In this document: piece by piece, positions 21,465-34,390 of the stretch
Position numbering within the stretch: position 1 is the first letter of the stretch
Layout: the number at the start of each line of letters is the position of its first letter
Origin: Bordetella genomosp. 10
GTDB lineage: Bacteria; Pseudomonadota; Gammaproteobacteria; Burkholderiales; Burkholderiaceae_B
Reading direction: 5' to 3'
Length of the DNA stretch: 64,000 nucleotides
NCBI RefSeq assembly: GCF_002261225.1
Contig: NZ_NEVM01000002.1
Coordinates: forward strand, 1-64,000
Translations under genes and position numbers: made by a program
The notes under the pieces: model-generated
What the model was told of the DNA's origin: nothing
Seen by the model: the letters and a program-made list of their open reading frames with translations, nothing else
Databases searched by the model: none

Positions 21465-23138
21465 TCAATTCGTGGTTTCGTTCACGCTTTCGCGCAGCCG
21501 GTTCGGCAGCAGTTCGCCTTCCTTGGCCAACACCGGATAGGCCGCCGCGCCGACCAGGTGCGAGTTGACGGCCTTCACGTCGCGCAGGATGTCCAGGTAG
21601 AGCTGGCCGACTTCGGCGGCTTCCACCTGGCCGGACTTGATCTTCTCCAGATGGGCTTCGGAGGCGCGGATTTCCAGCGCGCGCAGCCTTTCCTTTTCGC
21701 CCGCCAAGGCGCGCGCCTGGCGCACGTCCGCATTGACGAAGAGCGCGGCCGTGCGCCGCTCGTTGCCCAGCAACTGGCCCAGCACCTCGTCCAGCTCCTG
21801 GCGCTGTTCCGGCGACAGCGTCCAGCCCTGCTTGCGCAGCTTGTTCGCGTGCGACAGCAGGCCGTGGTAGGCGGCGTCGCCGGCATGCCCGATATTGCTG
21901 GCGAAGGCCAGGATTTCCTCCATGCGCTGCGTGTCCTCGCTGGTCATGTTCTCGCGGTCCAGCGTGGCCAGGTACAGCGTGATGGCCGTTTCCAGCTTGT
22001 CCAGCGCGCCGTCCAGTTGGCGCGCCTGGATCAGCCGGTGGCGGTTGTCGCGCTTGAAGCCGGCCCGCGCCAGCAGCAGCAGGGTCTGCAGCATGTCGGC
22101 CATGCGCAGCGCCTCGCGCGAGGCGTTGCCCAGCGCCACGGCCGGTACGTCGTGCGCCGCCTCGTCCAGGTAGTGCGGGCGCGAGGGATCGTCGGGATCG
22201 GCGCGCTTGGGCAGCCAGCGCGTCAGCAGCGCGCCGTAGGGCGTGAGGAAGGGCAGGAAGACCAGCGCGATGACGGCGTTGAACAGCGTGTGGAAATTCG
22301 CGACCGCCCGCGCCGGGTCTTGCGACAGCGCGTTCATCCAGGGCTCGACCCAGGGCAGCACCAGCAGCCCCGCGACGACGCCGGCCAGGCGGGTCAGCAG
22401 ATTGCCCAGCGGCAGGCGGCGCGCCGCGGGATCGTCGCCGGTGACGCCTTCGATGATGGGATTGACGGCGGTGCCCAGGTTGGCGCCCAGCACCATGGCG
22501 AAGGCGGCCGGGCCGGTCACCAGGTGGTGGGTGGCCATGGACATGATCAACACCACCACGGCCACGCTGGAATGGGCGGCCCAGGTCAGCGCCGCGGCCA
22601 GCAGCATGGCGGCCACGGGCTGGGTGGCCAGGGCCGCCAGGATGGTGCGCAGCAGCGGCGCGGTCTGGAAAGGCGTGAAGAGCTCGACCAGGGCATGCAG
22701 GGACATCAGCAGCAGGCCCAGGCCGATGAAGACGCGGCCCAGGTCGCGCGTGCGTCCCGGCGGGTAGCGGCGGAACATCCAGACGCCGGCGAGGATCAGG
22801 ATGGGCGCCAGCGCGGTGAGGTCGAAGGACAGCAACTGCACGATCAGGGTGGTGCCGACGTTGGCGCCCAGCATGGCGGCCAGCGCCGGCACCAGCGCCA
22901 CCACGCCGCCGGCCGCGAAGCCGGTGATCATCAGGCCGGTGGCCGTGCTGCTTTGCAACGCGGCGGTGATGGCCAGGCCGGCGCAGAAGGCGCGCAGCCG
23001 CGTGCCCAGCGCCCGTCCCAGCACCACCCCCAGGGCCGCGCCGAAGGCACGCTGGACGCCGGTCTGGACCATGTGCACCCCCCACAGCAGCAGGGCGACA
23101 TAACCGGCGAAGTCGAGTAGCGTGATGATTCCGGACAT
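21465..23138 (-). CDS. Na/Pi cotransporter family protein
   Basis: The 557-aa membrane protein has the duplicated Na/Pi-cotransporter II domain; the two QSS-type motifs appear as ALQSSTATGLMITGF (first half) and WAAHSSVAVVVLIMSMA (second half). A cytoplasmic PhoU-like helical domain fills the last ~200 residues (EAAHDVPAVALGNASREALRMADML onward). It probably imports or exports phosphate with sodium. ATG 23138 gives the family start MSGIITLLDFAGYVALLLWG; the longer frame to 23294 adds a non-conserved stretch. Confidence 0.92.
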   Translation of the reverse strand: MSGIITLLDFAGYVALLLWGVHMVQTGVQRAFGAALGVVLGRALGTRLRAFCAGLAITAALQSSTATGLMITGFAAGGVVALVPALAAMLGANVGTTLIVQLLSFDLTALAPILILAGVWMFRRYPPGRTRDLGRVFIGLGLLLMSLHALVELFTPFQTAPLLRTILAALATQPVAAMLLAAALTWAAHSSVAVVVLIMSMATHHLVTGPAAFAMVLGANLGTAVNPIIEGVTGDDPAARRLPLGNLLTRLAGVVAGLLVLPWVEPWMNALSQDPARAVANFHTLFNAVIALVFLPFLTPYGALLTRWLPKRADPDDPSRPHYLDEAAHDVPAVALGNASREALRMADMLQTLLLLARAGFKRDNRHRLIQARQLDGALDKLETAITLYLATLDRENMTSEDTQRMEEILAFASNIGHAGDAAYHGLLSHANKLRKQGWTLSPEQRQELDEVLGQLLGNERRTAALFVNADVRQARALAGEKERLRALEIRASEAHLEKIKSGQVEAAEVGQLYLDILRDVKAVNSHLVGAAAYPVLAKEGELLPNRLRESVNETTN

Positions 23139-23257
23139 GGACAGGTAGCAATGGTGGAACCGCCCGGGGAGCGCGGGACGCGCGCGGCCATGACGGTTCG
23201 GAATACGAAGGGACGCCCGCATCATCGCATGAGAAGTCGCGTCGGGTCGAACGCAAA

Positions 23258-23273
23258 ATGAAAACGTTCTCAT
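23258..23273. promoter_or_regulatory. Near-perfect palindrome ATGAAAACGTTCTCAT
   Basis: This 16-bp sequence is palindromic at 14 of 16 positions with central AACGTT, as in LacI-family operators. It sits in an AT-rich island of the 344-bp gap (23139-23482) between the divergent Na/Pi symporter and sdaA. The rest of the gap holds a run of A/T (23271-23285) suited to promoters but no clear further elements. Function is a guess. Confidence 0.35.
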
Positions 23274-23482
23274 AAAAATATTTATGCCGGCCATAACGGG
23301 GCTTTTTCTTCCATGCCGCCTCCCTGGGTAGAGGCCGATCCATCAGAGGCATTCCGGCCCGGATGCAAGGTATATGATGTGTGGGCATGGCGACACATGG
23401 CGGCCAATCCTTATTGTCTTGCCGGCGCCCGGTCCGGGCCGACGACCGCGCAGGCGCCGCTCCCACGGAACATGGAGTTATC

Positions 23483-24874
<1,392 letters not shown>

Positions 24875-24886
24875 GCGCCGCGGCGT

Positions 24887-26107
24887 TCAGCGCACGAGCT
24901 GGTTGATCTCCAGGATGGGCATCATCACCGCCAGCACGATCATCAGCACGAAGCCCCCCATCAGCAGGATCATGGCCGGTTCCAGCAAGGCCGTCATCGC
25001 CATGGCGCGGCGCTCCAGTTCGCGCGCCAGCGTGGACGAGGCGCGCTCCAGCATCTGCGGCAGCGTGCCGGTCTTCTCGCCGCTGGCGGTCAGGTGCACC
25101 AGCAGGGAAGGGAAGACGCGCTGCGCCTGCAGCGAGGACGCCAGCGTGGCGCCTTCGCGCACGCGCGCGGTGGCGTCGTCGACGGCGTCGCGCAGCCGGT
25201 CGTTGCCCAGGGTCCGGCGCGCGGCGTCGAGCGCGCGCAGCAGCGGCACGCCGCTGCCGGTGAGGATCGCCAGGGTCGAGGCGAAGCGCGCCACGTTGAC
25301 GCCCAGCACGAAGCGGCCGGCCAGCGGCAGGCGCAGGACGCGCGCGTGCCAGGCCAGGCGCGCGGCCGGCACGCGCAGCGCGCGGCGCCAGGCGAACAGC
25401 AGGGCGGCGATGGCCAGGCCCGTCAGCCAGCCCCACTGCCGCACGTAGTCGCTCAAGGCCAGCATGGCGCGCGTCAGGAAAGGCAGTTGCTGGTGGGTCT
25501 GGCTGAAGGCCGACACGACCTGCGGCACCACGTAGCCCAGCAGGAAAATCACGATCGCCACCGACACGCAGCCGACCACGCCCGGATAAATGAAGGCGGT
25601 GAGGATCTTGCTGCGCAGCGCATTGCGGTCTTCGATATAGACCGCCAGCTTGTCCATGACCGTGGCCAGCTCGCCGGACTCCTCGCCGGCCGTCACCAGC
25701 GCGCGGTAGATCTCGGGAAAATCGCGCGGCCGCGCGGCCAGGGCCTGCGCCAGGCGATGGCCGGCGCGCACGTCGGCGCGCACGCCCGCCAGCACTTCGG
25801 CCACGTGCTTGCGCTCGGCCTGCTCCTGCGCCGCGCCCAGAGCCGCGTCCAGGGGCAGGCCGGCGGCCAGCAGGCTGGACAACTGGCGCGTCAGCCAGGC
25901 CAGGTCGCCGTCGTTCAGCCTGGGGCCGAACAGGGCCCGGCCCGGGCTCGCGCCGGCCGCTGCCGCGCCGCCGGCGGGCTCGGCCGACAGCGGCAGCAGG
26001 CCGCGCGCGCGCAGTTGATTGCGGGCGCCGCGGGCGGTGTCGGCGTCTATCAGTCCGCGCACGGTCTTGCCGAGCGCGTCGGTGGCGGTATAGCGATAGG
26101 AGGGCAT
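24887..26107 (-). CDS. gspF: Type II secretion inner-membrane platform protein GspF
   Basis: GspF is the polytopic protein of the T2SS inner-membrane platform that couples the GspE ATPase to pseudopilus growth. The 406-aa product begins MPSYRYTATDALGKTVRGLID and has the duplicated T2SSF domain, each half with a GE-type motif (VTAGEESGELATVMDKLA and LTASGEKTGTLPQMLERA) and hydrophobic segments near 170-190, 220-240 and 370-400. It is divergent from gspD, 130 bp away, rather than following gspE as in most T2SS loci. Confidence 0.94.
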   Translation of the reverse strand: MPSYRYTATDALGKTVRGLIDADTARGARNQLRARGLLPLSAEPAGGAAAAGASPGRALFGPRLNDGDLAWLTRQLSSLLAAGLPLDAALGAAQEQAERKHVAEVLAGVRADVRAGHRLAQALAARPRDFPEIYRALVTAGEESGELATVMDKLAVYIEDRNALRSKILTAFIYPGVVGCVSVAIVIFLLGYVVPQVVSAFSQTHQQLPFLTRAMLALSDYVRQWGWLTGLAIAALLFAWRRALRVPAARLAWHARVLRLPLAGRFVLGVNVARFASTLAILTGSGVPLLRALDAARRTLGNDRLRDAVDDATARVREGATLASSLQAQRVFPSLLVHLTASGEKTGTLPQMLERASSTLARELERRAMAMTALLEPAMILLMGGFVLMIVLAVMMPILEINQLVR

Positions 26108-26237
26108 GCGGAAACGAGGGGTTTTCGGGGCATCGCGGCGATGTCCGGCGTCCGCTACCTTGCGGGTCGAATATGACCGTAGTGTTGCAGTGCCCCCTCG
26201 TATACTCGCCGCGTTTCAAGCCAAACCACGATGGATC

Positions 26238-28846
26238 ATGCGACGCGTTCTGCAACGGCTGGCCGCCAGCGCCTTGTCTCTTACCCTCTGTGCCGGATTG
26301 CCGGCGACGGTCTTCGCGCAGCAGCCCGCCCGCAATACGGACGACAAGGTGTCGCTGAATTTCGTGGACGTCGACATCGCCGCGGTGCTGCGCGCCATGT
26401 CGCTCTTCACCCGGCGCAACTATCTCTACGATCCGCGCGTCAAGGGCAAGATGACGCTGGTGTCGGACCAGCCGGTCGATCGGCAGACCGCGATGAACAT
26501 GCTGGCCGGCGCGCTGCGCCTGCAAGGCTACGCCATCGTCGAGGTGGGCGGCGTGACGCGCGTGGTGCCCGAGGCCGACGCCAAGCTGCAAGGCAGCGCG
26601 ATGTCGGTGGAGGAGTTCGACCGGCGCGGCCGCGGCGCCCCCGCGCCCCGCGCATCGGGCGGCGAGGTGGTCACGCGGGTGTTTCCGTTGAAGTACGAGA
26701 ACGCCGCCAACCTGGTGCCGGTGCTGCGCCCCATGGTGCCGCCCAATAATCCGGTCAACGCTTATCCCGGCAACAACACGGTGGTGGTGACCGACTACGC
26801 CGACAACATGGAGCGCATCGCGCGCGTCATCGCCAGCATCGACGTGCCGACCTCGATCGACACGGCGGTGGTGCCCGTGCGCTACGCCATCGCCTCGGAC
26901 GTGGCGGCGCTGGCCTCGCAGTTGCTGGACGCGCAGCAGAACGGCGCCGATGCGTCGCAGCGCATCGCCGTCGTCGCCGACCCGCGCACCAATAACGTGG
27001 TGATCCGCGCCGGCAGCCCGGCGCGCACGGCGCTGGCGCGCGACCTGGTCGTGAAGCTCGACACGCAGCAGGCCAGTGCCGGCAACCTGCACGTGGTGTA
27101 CCTGCGCAATGCGCAGGCCGTGCGCCTGGCGGCGGTGCTGGGCGGACTGCTGGCCGGCCAGGCCGGCGCCGCGCCCGGGGCCAACGGCGGCAACGCCGCG
27201 GGCGCGCAGGGCAACCGCGCGGCGGGACAGCAGGGGGCGGCGTCGAACAACGGCGGCAGCAACACCTACACGCCGACCGGCATGGGCGGCAACAGCAGTA
27301 CGGGCATCGCCTCGGGCAGCAACGCCGGCCTGGGCTCGGGCCAGCAGCAAGCCATCGCGCGCGTGGACGGCAGCAACAATATGCAGCCGGTCTCGTACTC
27401 GGGCAACGGCGCGACGGTGCAGGCCGATCCGGCCACCAACACCCTCATCATCTCCGCCACCGAGCCGCAATACCGCAGCCTGCGCGAAGTCATCGACATG
27501 CTGGACCAGCGCCGCGCCCAGGTGCTGGTGGAAAGCATGATCGTCGAGGTCACCGAGGACCAGGCCGCGCAGATCGGCATCCAGTGGTTCGGCGCCACCA
27601 ACGGCCTGGGCACCAGCGGCGCGTCCGTGATCGGCGGCTCCAACCTGGGCGGCTCGGGCATCAATACGTCCGCCGCGACCACCATAGACGCCTTGCCGTC
27701 GGGCCTGAACATCGGCCTGATCCGCGGCACCACCACGATTCCCGGCATCGGCCAGATCCTCAACCTGAACGTGCTGGCCACGGCCCTGAAGACCAACGGC
27801 GGCGCCAATATCCTGTCCACGCCCAACCTGATGACCCTGGACAACGAGGCGGCCAGCATCATGGTGGGCAAGACCGTGCCCTTCGTGACGGGCCAGTACG
27901 TGACCTCGGGCAGCGGCTCCAGCAGCAATCCCTTCCAGACCATCGAGCGCGAGGACGTCGGCCTGAAGCTGAACATCCGGCCGCAGATCTCCGAAGGCGG
28001 TTCGGTCAAGCTCGACATCTACCAGGAAGTCAGCTCCATCGACACGGCCAGTTCCACGTCGACCAGCGGCATCGTCACCAACAAGCGCGCCATCGACACC
28101 AGCGTGCTGATCGACGACGGCCAGATCATCGTGCTGGGCGGCCTGCTGCAGGACAGCGTGTCGACGACCAACGAGGGCGTGCCCGGCCTGAGTTCGATTC
28201 CGCTGATCGGCGCCTTGTTCCGTTCGGATACGCGCAGCCGCGAGAAGACCAACCTGATGGTCTTCCTGCGTCCGCACGTGATACGCAACAGCCAGGACAG
28301 CATGGGCGTGACCCTGGACCGCTACAACTACATGCGCCGCGCGCAGAGCGCCGTGCAGCCCGGCGAGCATTGGGCGCTGCCGGACATGAACGCGCCCATC
28401 CTGCCGCCGGCCAACGTCCGCGGCGCCTCCACGGGGGCCTACGACCTGCGGCCGGGCGCCGCCGCCGAGACCATGAAGCAGACGCCGCCGCCCGTCACGC
28501 AGTCGTACGCGGTGCGGCATTTGCCGGAGACGCCGCGCCCGCCCGACGAGGTGATCCGGGCCAGCCTGCCCGTCGGGGTGACCATCGCCACCGATCCCGC
28601 CGCGCTGTACGGCGACGCGGATTCGACCAAGACCACGCTGCAATTCGCGCAGACCGACGCGCGCGAGCAGGCCGACAACATCGTCGGGCGCGTGCGCATG
28701 AGCGGCCTGGACGCCTACAGCCTGCCCGGCCCCGGCGGCCTGGGCTACGTCGTGCGCTCCCAGGTCCCGCGCGACGCGCGCAGCGTCGACACCGCGCTGT
28801 CGCTGCTCAGGCAACTGGGCTACAAGCCGGAGTTGGTGACGCAGCC

Positions 28847-28850
<4 letters not shown>
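26238..28850 (+). CDS. gspD: Type II secretion outer-membrane secretin GspD
   Basis: GspD forms the outer-membrane channel. The 870-aa product has a signal peptide (cleavage near VFAQQ), N0 domain ([17 protein letters not shown]), N1-N3 repeats with a Gly/Asn/Ser-rich insert of about 65 residues in N3, and the secretin domain with [11 protein letters not shown] and [15 protein letters not shown]. About 190 residues follow that motif, longer than usual. ATG 26238 is chosen for its signal peptide; the frame is open to 26106. The stop overlaps the gspE start (ATGA). Confidence 0.95.
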
Positions 28851-30280
<1,430 letters not shown>

Positions 30281-30305
30281 CGCATCGACGCATTGGCGTC
30301 CGTGC

Positions 30306-30340
30306 CGTGCCCTCGGGTTCGCACGAAGCTCCGGGACACG
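30306..30340. repeat. Imperfect hairpin, second copy of the 21420 element
   Basis: Arms near 30306-30316 and 30331-30340 form an imperfect stem around TTCGCAC. The element shares with 21420-21455 the order CGGG, TTCGCAC, CCGGGACAC and a terminal TAG. It lies between the convergent ends of gspE and gspN. It could be a dispersed hairpin repeat serving as a transcript end; there is no T-run. Confidence 0.45.
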
Positions 30341-30343
30341 ACC

Positions 30344-31171
30344 CTAGTGGACGACGAAGACGCTGCGGTCGCCGTCGCGTCTTCCCAGCGCCGACAATAG
30401 GGCGTCCAGGCCCGCGCGCACGGCGTCGGGGCTGCCCGCGGCCGGTTCGGCGGCGCCGTTCAGCTCGAACTTGCGGCCGTCCCATTTTCCCGTCGCCTGT
30501 ACCTGCAACGGACCGCTCAGCGTGGTCAACGCCAGGTTCGCGGCGCCGGCCTTGCCTTTGCCATTGGCGTTGGCATCGGCGTTGGCGCCGCCACTCATCG
30601 CCGTCGCCCGCAGCCGGTACGAACCCAGGGGATGCACCGTGGACAGGGCGGAGGACGCGTCGCGCCATTCGATCTGCCACAGGATCGGCGCGCGCGTGGC
30701 GCCCGCCTCGTAGTCGGGCCAGCTCAAGACCAGGTTGCCGCCGGGAGCGAGCGTGTTCAAGGGCGCGCCCAGCGCCGGCAGGACGTCGGCCGGCAGGCGC
30801 AGGGTTTGCGCGGACAGGGAGAAGGCGGGCACGCCCAGCCCGCGCCACGCAAGCGAGAGGCGGACGTCGCCGCCCAGCCAGGGATGGCGCACGACGATGC
30901 CTTGCCAGGTCCAGCGCCAGCGCACGGGCTGGGGCAGGGTGCGGCGCGCGCCGGGCGGGCCGAGGGCCAGCAGCGCCGCGCCATCCCATATCGTGCCCGA
31001 GGCGTCGACGATGGCGACCATGCCCCGCTCGTCGAGCAGGCGCGGCAGCCAGCGGGCCGGCATGACGGCCAGGGCGGAGGCCAGGGCCACCAGCACGGCG
31101 GCCAGCGTCAGGCCATGGCGATGCCCGCGAGGCTGGGCGCGGCGCGCGCGCCAGGAATCCAGCAGGCGCAT
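30344..31171 (-). CDS. gspN: Type II secretion protein GspN
   Basis: GspN is a non-universal component with one N-terminal membrane helix and a beta-rich periplasmic domain. The 275-aa product has a helix near residues 20-42 (GLTLAAVLVALASALAVMPA), then GSYRLRATA and LQVQATGKWDGRKFELNGAAEP, consistent with the family. The ATG immediately follows the gspM stop (TGAATG). It is last in the gspG-N operon. Assignment rests on position and architecture more than strong motifs. Confidence 0.82.
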   Translation of the reverse strand: MRLLDSWRARRAQPRGHRHGLTLAAVLVALASALAVMPARWLPRLLDERGMVAIVDASGTIWDGAALLALGPPGARRTLPQPVRWRWTWQGIVVRHPWLGGDVRLSLAWRGLGVPAFSLSAQTLRLPADVLPALGAPLNTLAPGGNLVLSWPDYEAGATRAPILWQIEWRDASSALSTVHPLGSYRLRATAMSGGANADANANGKGKAGAANLALTTLSGPLQVQATGKWDGRKFELNGAAEPAAGSPDAVRAGLDALLSALGRRDGDRSVFVVH

Positions 31172-31759
31172 TCAGGCGCCCGTCGCGGCGGCGAGCCGCA
31201 AGACGCCGTCGACCTTGCCCGGAATCGGCCGGCCGTATTCGGTGCTGGCGCGCTTCAGGTCGGCGCTGGCCACGCGCAGGCGCAGGTCGGCCGCCAGGCT
31301 GTCGCTCCAGCGCATGAGGGCCGACGAGGATGCTTCCTTGAGGTCGATGCGCCACCCGGCCGGCTTGCCGGAGCCGCCGCCTTCCTGCGTCGCGCGCCAG
31401 CTCTCGGGCGCGAGGCCGGCGCGGCGCAGGCTGGCCTCGACGTCCGCTTGCGCGAGCGGCGCGTCCGCCGCGCGCCCGCCGCGTTGGCGCAGGCGCTGCG
31501 CTTCGCCGGCGAGGCTGGCCACGGCGGCGGCCTGCGCGCGCAGGGCGGGCAGTTCGGCGCGGGCCCGCGCGATGGCGGTCCACGCCGGGTCGACGGCGAT
31601 GGTGAAGACCAGAAAGAGCAGCAGCGCGGCGCCGCCGGCATTGACCAGGCGGCGCTCGCGCGGCGTCAGCGCGGCATGCCAGGCGGCGAGCGGACGCAGG
31701 CCTTGCCGGGCGCGCGCCGACCAGGCGGCGATGCGCGCGGCGGGATCGGGACGCTTCAT
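31172..31759 (-). CDS. gspM: Type II secretion protein GspM
   Basis: GspM is an inner-membrane platform protein that stabilises GspL. The 195-aa product has a short basic cytoplasmic part, LTPRERRLVNAGGAALLLFLVF (membrane anchor near residues 40-63), a coiled-coil-like Ala/Arg/Leu stretch and a ferredoxin-like C-terminal domain. It starts within the gspL stop (ATGA, 4-bp overlap) and abuts gspN. Confidence 0.86.
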   Translation of the reverse strand: MKRPDPAARIAAWSARARQGLRPLAAWHAALTPRERRLVNAGGAALLLFLVFTIAVDPAWTAIARARAELPALRAQAAAVASLAGEAQRLRQRGGRAADAPLAQADVEASLRRAGLAPESWRATQEGGGSGKPAGWRIDLKEASSSALMRWSDSLAADLRLRVASADLKRASTEYGRPIPGKVDGVLRLAAATGA

Positions 31760-32763
31760 GGTTGGCTCCGGGTGATGCGCCACGTCGCGGGCGCGTCCTG
31801 TTTTTCGATGTGCAGGCCCTGGGCCGAGGCGGCCTGCGCCATGGCGGGCATTTGCGCCAGTTGTTCGGGATCCTTGCCGTCGGCGTCGTCGAGCGTGATC
31901 GTGATCGCCTCGTCGGCGTATCGCAGCGCGGCGGCGTGGCCGGCCGCGAAGGGCAGGGCGCCGGCCGTGGCCAGGGCCAGCGGCACGAAGTCGCCGGCGC
32001 TGCTGCCGCCCTGTCCGGCCAGCAGCGCGTTGCGGCCCTGTTCGGCCTGGCGCAGCGGATCGACCACCACCGGAATGTCGGGAAAAGCCGCACGCACCTG
32101 GGCTTCCATCCGCGCATGCAGGGAAGCCGCTTCGCCGCGCAGCCGCGCGGCGTGGATGTTCAATCCCAGGATCCATACCGCGGCGGCGGCCGCCGTCCAC
32201 CACAAGGGCGCGCGCCAGGGCGAGCGCTGGCGCGGACTCAGCGCCGGCAGGGCCAGCGACCAGCGCGGCGCGTCGTGGCGCCAGCGCGCATCCGCCGGCA
32301 GCGTCAGCGGTTGGTCCGGCGCGGCATCGTCTTGCGGCAGCACCAGTTGCGCCGGCAGCAGGGCGTCGACGCGCAGGCCGGCCCCGGCCAGCAGGCGCCA
32401 GGCGCGCGCCAGGGGCTCGCGTTCGGCCCAGGCGACGGTCACCGCGCCGTCGGCCGCGCGCGCGCCATGGCCGACGGCCAGCTCGTCCATGTCGCTCAGC
32501 AGCAGCGGTTCCATGGCGCCGTGCACGGCGGCCGTCAGCACGCGCTTGGGCACGGCGGGCACCTGGACGGTGGCGACGATGGCGTCGGCCGGCGCCAGCA
32601 CGGCCTCGACGCGGGCGCCCGGGAAGGCCGTGGCCAGCGCCGCGGCCGCCAGTTCGCCGCTGCGCGCGCAGCGCCCCTGGCGGTCGAACCAGGCATAGGC
32701 CAGGGGCGCGGTGGCGCTCAAGCCGGCCAGGTCGGGAAGCGCGATGCGTAGGGTGTTCTTCAA
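31756..32763 (-). CDS. gspL: Type II secretion protein GspL
   Basis: GspL tethers the GspE ATPase to the inner membrane. The 335-aa product has an actin-like cytoplasmic domain (KNTLRIALPDLAGL to about residue 185), one helix near 190-207 (WWTAAAAAVWILGLNIHA), and a periplasmic ferredoxin-like domain. I chose TTG 32763, which overlaps the gspK stop as TTGA and is preceded by GGGA; no ATG gives a full N-terminus, although the frame is open to 33729 antiphase to gspK. Confidence 0.88.
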   Translation of the reverse strand: MKNTLRIALPDLAGLSATAPLAYAWFDRQGRCARSGELAAAALATAFPGARVEAVLAPADAIVATVQVPAVPKRVLTAAVHGAMEPLLLSDMDELAVGHGARAADGAVTVAWAEREPLARAWRLLAGAGLRVDALLPAQLVLPQDDAAPDQPLTLPADARWRHDAPRWSLALPALSPRQRSPWRAPLWWTAAAAAVWILGLNIHAARLRGEAASLHARMEAQVRAAFPDIPVVVDPLRQAEQGRNALLAGQGGSSAGDFVPLALATAGALPFAAGHAAALRYADEAITITLDDADGKDPEQLAQMPAMAQAASAQGLHIEKQDAPATWRITRSQP

Positions 32764-33749
32764 TGGATTTCCCGTCTCCAGACGATGTCGGTGGATTGGT
32801 CGGCGCCGCTTTGGATCAATGCCCGCATGACCAGGTGCGCGCGCTCGTACACCACGGTGCCGGTGGCGGCGAACCAGGCGCTGGTGGCGCCGATGCCGGC
32901 CGGCGCGGTAGCCACGCCCAGCCCGGCCAGGCGGTTGCCGAAATCGGCGGCGTCGTTGAACCACGCGCCGCGCTCGCGTTCGCCCGCCAGCACGCGCGCC
33001 TGCGCCAGCGTCATGTCCGGCATCAGGGCGACGAGGACTTCCGGCGGCGCGGTGTTGACGTTGACGGTGGTGGTGGCCGGCAGGTAGGTCAGCGTGCGTT
33101 CGAGATCGCGCCGGAAAGCGGGCGCCAGCGCCGTCGCGCCGAGCAGGTCGTCGAGGCCGCGTGGGGTGGGCGCGCGCGCCGGCGCGGATTGGGAAACGAT
33201 GGCGCCGTCGGGACCGGTCACGGCCTTGGCCGGCTGCGTCAGCGCCACGCGCTGCGCCAGCGTCCGCGCCAGGTCGTCCCGGTCGCCCAGGGCCGTGAGC
33301 AGGCGTTGCAGTATGCGCGCCTGATCGGGCAGGATGAGGCCGTTGCGCGCCACGTTGTAGAGATTGAATTTGCCCTGCTCGTCTTCGATGTAGCCGGAAA
33401 ACACCGCCACGCGCGCGTCGCCGGGGCGTTCCAGTCGCGTGTCCTGCACGGGGACGGTCCACAATTGGCCGGCATGGACGGTGGCCTCGCGGCGCAGGCT
33501 TTCGCGCACCACCAGGCGCGCCCAGTCCAGGCCGCCCAGCAGCAGCCAGCGGGCCTGGGCGCGCGACTGTTCGTTTTCGACCTGGCGCACCGCGGCGGTC
33601 TGGCGCATGAACAGCCCGGACGTCAGCGCCGCCACTACGGCGACCACGATCAACGCGCTGACCACCGCCATGCCGCGTTCGCGGCCGTGGCGGAGCCGGC
33701 CGCCTGGTGGCTGCCCGCGAGGTGAACACGACACGCTCGTCATCTTCAT
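32760..33749 (-). CDS. gspK: Type II secretion minor pseudopilin GspK
   Basis: GspK is the pseudopilus tip pseudopilin. The 329-aa product has a leader ending GRERG followed by MAVVSALIVVAVVAALTSG (prepilin peptidase site), then the large alpha-helical insert domain with TVNVNTAPPEVLVALMP, a family motif. ATG 33749 forms the ATGA overlap with gspJ. It lacks the usual Glu5, as is typical for GspK. Its own stop overlaps the gspL start. Confidence 0.92.
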   Translation of the reverse strand: MKMTSVSCSPRGQPPGGRLRHGRERGMAVVSALIVVAVVAALTSGLFMRQTAAVRQVENEQSRAQARWLLLGGLDWARLVVRESLRREATVHAGQLWTVPVQDTRLERPGDARVAVFSGYIEDEQGKFNLYNVARNGLILPDQARILQRLLTALGDRDDLARTLAQRVALTQPAKAVTGPDGAIVSQSAPARAPTPRGLDDLLGATALAPAFRRDLERTLTYLPATTTVNVNTAPPEVLVALMPDMTLAQARVLAGERERGAWFNDAADFGNRLAGLGVATAPAGIGATSAWFAATGTVVYERAHLVMRALIQSGADQSTDIVWRREIH

Positions 33750-34390
33750 CGCAGCACCACCACGCGTGTATAGCGCTCGCGCTGGCCGTCGCGATTGCGT
33801 TCGACGGCGACTTCGATCCCGCTGGCCTTGCCGGCGCCGGGCGTTCCCGGCGGGACCCAGCCTTGTCCCGGAATCCAGAAGCGGACGGCCAGCGTGGCGA
33901 CGTTGGCCATGACTTCGGCGCCGGCCCGCGCCGGCGGCAGGGGATAGCGCGCGCCGGCGGCGCCGACGTAGCGCCACAGGCCGCCGTCGCGGATGCGCCA
34001 GATCACGGCCTGCCAGGCGCCGTCGTCGGCCGGGGCCGCGCGCACGATCTCCAGTTGCAGCGGTTTGCCGGGCTCCTGCGCGACCGCCACGCCGGCCAGC
34101 GGCTGGCCGGGCAAGGCCGCATCGTCGCCGTTGCGGCCATCTTCGGAAAGGGACAGGTCGCGTTCGAGCTGGCCCAGCGTGCGCACCACGACGGCGTTGT
34201 CGGCGGCATCCCTTTCCAGCCACGCGCGGGTGTCGGCGACGCGGCTGATGCCGCGCCAGGCCAGCAGGCTGACCAGCGCCATCAAGGTGATGGCCACCAG
34301 CACCTCGATCAGCGTGAAGCCCGCCTGGCCGCCCCCGGCCGCTCGCGTGCGCGCCGCACCGTGCCCATTCATCGCGCCGCGCCCGTTCAT
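33746..34390 (-). CDS. gspJ: Type II secretion minor pseudopilin GspJ
   Basis: GspJ is a tip pseudopilin that assembles with GspI and GspK. The 214-aa product has the type IV prepilin-like site GGGQAG-FTLIEVLVAITLMALVSLLAWRG and the later motif WIPGQGW. ATG 34390 overlaps the gspI stop (ATGA). A longer frame reaches 34513 but overlaps gspI further. Confidence 0.93.
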   Translation of the reverse strand: MNGRGAMNGHGAARTRAAGGGQAGFTLIEVLVAITLMALVSLLAWRGISRVADTRAWLERDAADNAVVVRTLGQLERDLSLSEDGRNGDDAALPGQPLAGVAVAQEPGKPLQLEIVRAAPADDGAWQAVIWRIRDGGLWRYVGAAGARYPLPPARAGAEVMANVATLAVRFWIPGQGWVPPGTPGAGKASGIEVAVERNRDGQRERYTRVVVLR